Source of the DNA: Atrichornis clamosus
Taxonomy: Eukaryota; Chordata; Aves; Passeriformes; Menuridae
Length of the DNA stretch: 64,000 nt
Assembly: GCA_013400975.1 (NCBI GenBank)
Contig: WBMZ01003078.1
Span: 1-64,000, forward strand
Reading direction: 5' to 3'
Under the pieces are notes generated by a model. That model made no database searches, had not been told where the DNA came from, and was given only the letters and a program-made list of their open reading frames with translations. Below, one piece after another: positions 59,633 to 64,000 of this stretch. Numbering within the stretch: the first letter of the stretch is position 1; each line of letters begins with the position of its first letter. The translations under genes and the position numbers were made by a program.

Positions 59633-62130
59633 CACAGTATTTTCTCATTCTATCAAATGTTTCTTAAGTGAACTCTGAAGAAGCACTATCCTAAAAAACA
59701 ACAGCTGTTTAGAGCTGCGCAATTAAAAAGTTACCAAACAATTCACAAATACAGATATTCTTATGTGGATGGAAAACTATACTAAAAATGTTTCATTCCA
59801 ATGGCCTGAAATTATATATGTACTCAGAAGAAAAGCTTTTAAATGACAGGGTCTTCCTATACAGCTTAACAACATTTACTGCAAATCAGATCTTGTGCAT
59901 GAGTTGAGTATAAAATATTCCATTCAAATTCCTGACTGAGAAAGGAAGTGTTTTCTGTAATCAATGAAGGTCAGTTTACAGGGTTCCTAAAAAGTTCTGA
60001 GAAATTAACAGAATTTCGTACAGCAAGTAACACCGCTGAAGTCTCTCTGAAAAGCAATTCATTATGTTTCTTTTAGCTGTTAAGCAGTGCACAAGATCAA
60101 GAGATTTTTTCAGATTTGATCCTTGCTTTGATCCTTAGTGTGGTGGATTCAAGAAAAAATACTTATTTTGAGAAACAAAAAAATACATGGCAATTAAAGT
60201 TTAAATGTAATTTTTACACATTATATATTAATAGTCTTTATCTGAATTAGCAGGAACACATTATCCTTAATAAATTTCCTAATTAACTAAGAGCTCTCTT
60301 ATACCGCACTGTAGTTTTTATCACTAATTTTTATGAGACTTAGAACTATTTTCTACTTGCAGTATAACAAGACATCTCATTTTAGTGAATTACAGTATTT
60401 ACTTCTTGTGTTTCACTTACACTTGTGAATTCATTGGTAAAGGACAAAGAGTTACAGCATTTAGCATTAGTCATATATATCACAACTGTTTTGGGGTTTT
60501 AATTCTTTATTAGAAATTTAACAGCTGTATCACCAAAGTCATTCTTGCTCAAGTCATTAACAGAGCTTAAATACTGACAACTGTAAATCTCTTGAGTGAC
60601 ACAAAGGATCAAGAGCAGCAACCAATAGGAAAAAAATCAAAGACAGTCACATTGCTAGTAAACTAGCAGACAAACCTTAAATACAAGAAAGCAGTATTTC
60701 TGAGAAAGCAGCACAAATTATTCTGGAAAAGGTGAATCACTCCTCAAAGTTTCAGTATACAAACAAACTGAAACTGTGACAAATGCAATTTCGATAATTT
60801 GCAGGAAACATGTTCCTTATCTAGTGTGTATATACATACTAGATACACATACATATTTCAGTGCTTTTCCTAAATACTGTGTATCCCTGGTATCTCATCT
60901 GATGACACTTTTTGTACCACTGGAATATTTTCAAAGCAGCTTTTATTTTTTTACACTGAACGTCATGTAAAAGTGAATTAGTCTTCTAATGAAAAGATGT
61001 TTCCCCACAAATTCCACAGCAGATACAGATCGCATACTAGTCTGACTGAAAGATCATTTTATTCTGCCTAACACAGCACTGTGGATAATGGAATCTCTTT
61101 TTTCAAGCACAGTCAACTATTACAACAAACAGAATAATAATAATAACACTTAACAGTTCTATCATACTCTTCTTTATAACACAATGCTAATTTCAACCAA
61201 CCAATTCTTATCAATTCTGCTACACCTTCTCTAAACTTCACACACGAACAGCATTATGTATTGATACACATACTGATTGCTAAATGTGCTGACCAGATAA
61301 ATGACAACATAAAGAGACAGCAGAAGATTAAATGAGGAGTAAAAAATGCACAAGAATAGGAAGGATGACAAAAGCAGAAATGCAAAGGGTGAATGTGTTT
61401 AAACTTGTGTACATGTACACATATTGTAAGAAGAGTAGCTACACAGAGCTATAAGCAGAAACACAATGAGCAAAAGATAACCTCTTTTTTCACATTTTCA
61501 ACTTGTTTTTCCATTTTTTTCAAATAGATAAGGCAACTGAAAATAAACAGAAAGGAACGAACAGTACCAAAGGTGACCAAAGGAGTCAAAGGAGGACAGG
61601 GAAAGACAAAAGGTGTGAAAAAAAAGTAGGAAGGACTAGATTGGCATAAAAGGTGTTAAAAAAGTACAAGAAACTTCAGATATAGATCAGTAGAAAGGTT
61701 AGAATTTTTAAAAATATTCAAAAAACCTAACAAACCCCAAATATAGAAGAAGAGCAAAAGTATGAGAACCCACTGCTAATTGGCTAAAAGTCTTTTTCAC
61801 CCATAGATTCTGTTACACTGCTGTAATCCACAACGTGGTTATACGCCGGAAAGCAGCACCACACCTTTCTACACAAGCTTCCCCACTGGTTCTTATGCTC
61901 CTTGAGCACAGTTAACACTACCAGTCACACATGTCTTATCCAGCATATGGTCTCCTCAAATGTTTTTAAAATACGTATAAGCATACGTAAAGTCAGCTCC
62001 TACAAACTTAACTGTTTAGAAGGCAACATTTTTCAAGCAGCAATTCCCCGGCAGTTGTCAGCAACCTTTCCTTCACAATTCTGTTTCATTTATTCCATAC
62101 AGAGTTATCTTTCTGTCCTAGATTTTGTAC

Positions 62131-62186
62131 TTGGATGCAGCAGTTGCTTTGATTTGGCGGTGTCTCAGTATAGCAAAGTCATCCAT
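62131..62186 (-). CDS. Weak candidate upstream exon (18 codons)
   Basis: Acceptor CCTATTTCTAATACAAG. The frame reads MDDFAILRHRQIKATAAS. The donor TCCAA|GTACAA is weak. The peptide looks natural, and if the gene extends upstream this is in the expected direction, but there is no phase link to 58631-58729 (it leaves two bases, that one starts in phase 0). It could equally be chance. Confidence 0.25.
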
Positions 62187-62258
62187 CTTGTATTAGAAAT
62201 AGGATTTCCTATCACAAAGAAAAAAACGACAGAGGAAAATCGAACAGGACAGGCACAT

Positions 62259-62409
62259 GAAAGTTTAGAGGCTACATATAAAAAGCCAGTGTTTGTTTTG
62301 AAAGATTAGAAGCTACAGTTAGTAAGTTAGTACTTGTTTTGAAAGAATAAGCTACATTTAATTCGTTGGTCCTTGTTCTGAAAGGACAAGCAAGATCAAA
62401 GTGGAGCTC
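62259..62409 (+). repeat. Degenerate tandem repeat, about 41-bp unit
   Basis: Units start with GAAAG at 62259, 62300, 62341 and 62380 (spacings 41, 41, 39) and share GCTACA in the middle and TTGTTTT or TTGTTCT at the end. Three full copies plus a partial one, each diverged. Confidence 0.75.
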
Positions 62410-64000
62410 AGTTTTCTAGATGTAGCAAAATATATCAGTATCCTTATTTAATCACAGTTGTAATATAAGCTGGTGTTAACTCTCTGACTTCTCTATTATT
62501 GCTTGCCTTCTCACCTCTCTCTTCTCACTCCATCCTTTTATTTCTACTTCTCTACTATCTTCAAGGTTGCCTTTTCCATTACATGCTTTTCTCATTCATC
62601 TCTGAAATACTTTCACTCCTGTATAATGCCATTTCTTCTATAAGGTAATATGAACACAGCCAAAAATCAAGAATTCTAATGGAACACAGGTTAGCACCAC
62701 CCATGCTGAGTAGGAATCACACTGGTAAGTCAATGTTGGAAACCTAGTTGCAACCAACTCTGAAATCAAATAATAAAGCTTTACTAGGACCAGGGAGGTC
62801 CCTTACCCTTCTCCTCTAGCCTATCATCTGTAACTGTATTGGAAAAGTCACCATTGCAATGGCCAAACTTCTAGGCAATATAAAGAATTCCAACTTCAGT
62901 GAGTAATCAGTGCTTTACTATCAAATATAAGATTATTGTTATGCCTCTTCCTTCCAATGTGGTTAACTACCCTGCAGATGCAGTGCTGTGAGCCCACATG
63001 GGAACTCCACGAATTATTAATACTTATGGATATTAGAAGACAATGGTTATGCTTGCCTTCAATTTTAATTCATATGTCCGTTCAGAAACCTTGATCTAGA
63101 ATTACAGTTTGAAAAAACGATAAGTATACCTTAAGTTTACACATCAGGTTTTGCATTTCTAACACAGCAAGCCTACATGCTGAAATTCTCTCTCACAAAC
63201 CATGGAGCAGTTGGAGAACAACTCCCCCAACAGAAAAGGAATTTTACCAGTACAAAGGGGTTTTGCACTAAGGAAGCTTTATCCTACAGAAAGAGATTAG
63301 GATTGGTATAACAACATAAGGTACTTTTAAACCTACTGTTCAGGTGTACCGTACGTTCAGGGGACCGACTTGCACCAGTACAAAATTACTTCAAAACGCA
63401 TGCAGACTGGCTTGTACTAGGGTAATTTGTACCATCAATGCATTTCATTCACAAATTCCCAAGGTGATAAAATTTTGGCTTAAAAAAAAAAAGTCTTCTT
63501 CATCTTAACATAAAATGGTTGTAAATACAAATGCTACACATACACACAAACACATATTCACATACAGAAATATACACAGAAATCGAATTATCTGGTGAAA
63601 CATCTTATCTGTTTAGATCACATCATTTTAAAGCACAGTACAGAACATCTTTCCTAAATGATGTACACCAGTTACAAAATAAAAGTTATTAATTAAAGGA
63701 TGCTATTAGGCGATTTTTAGCTAACCATGGAGCTGGTAAATCATCCACACAATGCACTTTGTGGACTTTTGTCATATATTTGCAATGCCCATACTAAGGC
63801 AACATATCCCAGGAGTTGGCAGCCATGCTATCAGCAAGAATTTGGCTACAGAAACAGCAATGATTCATCATGCATTTCAGAAGCACTGTCAAAACAGCAA
63901 AACAACACACTACTAATTTAATCCTTTAAAGGAAACAAAAGCTTTAAAATATAATCATAAATTTGTTTTCAAAAACAAAACAAGCAAAAAACCCCCCATG

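Larger units (their letters stand above)
58730..64000. other. Non-coding, AT-rich; probable intron
   Basis: Contains the T/G tract at 59596, the 41-bp tandem repeat at 62259 and one weak exon candidate at 62131. The 135-codon plus-strand frame at 61902-62309 has no splice, start-context or domain support. CA-rich sequence occurs near 63535-63585. Otherwise nothing seen. Confidence 0.5.

Noticed and set aside
61902..62309. 135-codon plus-strand open frame
   Set aside because: No splice context or recognisable domain, and low-complexity composition; a weak minus-strand exon candidate overlaps it.
1..64000. CRISPR arrays, operons, phage or plasmid modules, rRNA and tRNA genes
   Set aside because: I looked for regular direct repeats, packed coding frames and cloverleaf-like sequences and found none; the window is vertebrate intronic DNA.

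Overview
The window looks like ordinary bird chromosomal DNA: AT-rich, with sparse short exons, avian CR1 retroposon 3' ends, a solo retroviral LTR and many microsatellites. CR1 tails in both orientations (2280-2590, 13083-13232, 16066-16260, 33150-33272, 33783-33945, 52703-53225) make an avian or other sauropsid source very likely. There is no bacterial-style gene, operon, CRISPR array, rRNA or tRNA.

I read the window as the inside and 3' end of one large multi-exon gene on the minus strand. I found by eye 28 candidate exons totalling about 2.8 kb, between 58.7 kb and 0.4 kb, each bounded by AG/GT signals. From the exon at 48556-48600 down to a stop codon at 412-414, 24 exons join in one consistent reading phase without a stop at any junction. 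The best-supported are 45952-46138, 37359-37605, 35817-35940, 33285-33376, 27432-27658, 10792-10908 and 5950-6048. Boundaries were partly chosen to satisfy phase, so weaker links may be wrong. Exons above 48.6 kb look coding but do not yet join in phase. The predicted protein is leucine-rich and mostly helical, like a large scaffold or helical-repeat protein. I cannot name the gene and give no symbol. The 5' end lies beyond the high-coordinate edge.

Layout: 0.4-1.4 kb putative last three exons; 4.3-7.4 kb two exons plus competing alternatives; 10.8 kb one very clear exon; 10.9-24.3 kb a long intron; 24.3-30.1 kb five exons, one on a GC-rich patch; 33.3-39.8 kb a dense exon cluster; 42-50 kb scattered exons; 51.19-51.88 kb a solo LTR inserted antisense to the gene, with a 5-bp target duplication; 52.7-53.2 kb the longest CR1 piece, holding the single undetermined base; 54.7-62.2 kb further exon candidates.

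I found no previously undescribed system. The most useful observations are the unlabelled host gene, the solo LTR, a probable assembly seam at the N, a CR1 inserted a few bases from a splice donor, a perfect 14-bp-arm palindrome, two G-quadruplex candidates and a degenerate 41-bp tandem repeat.
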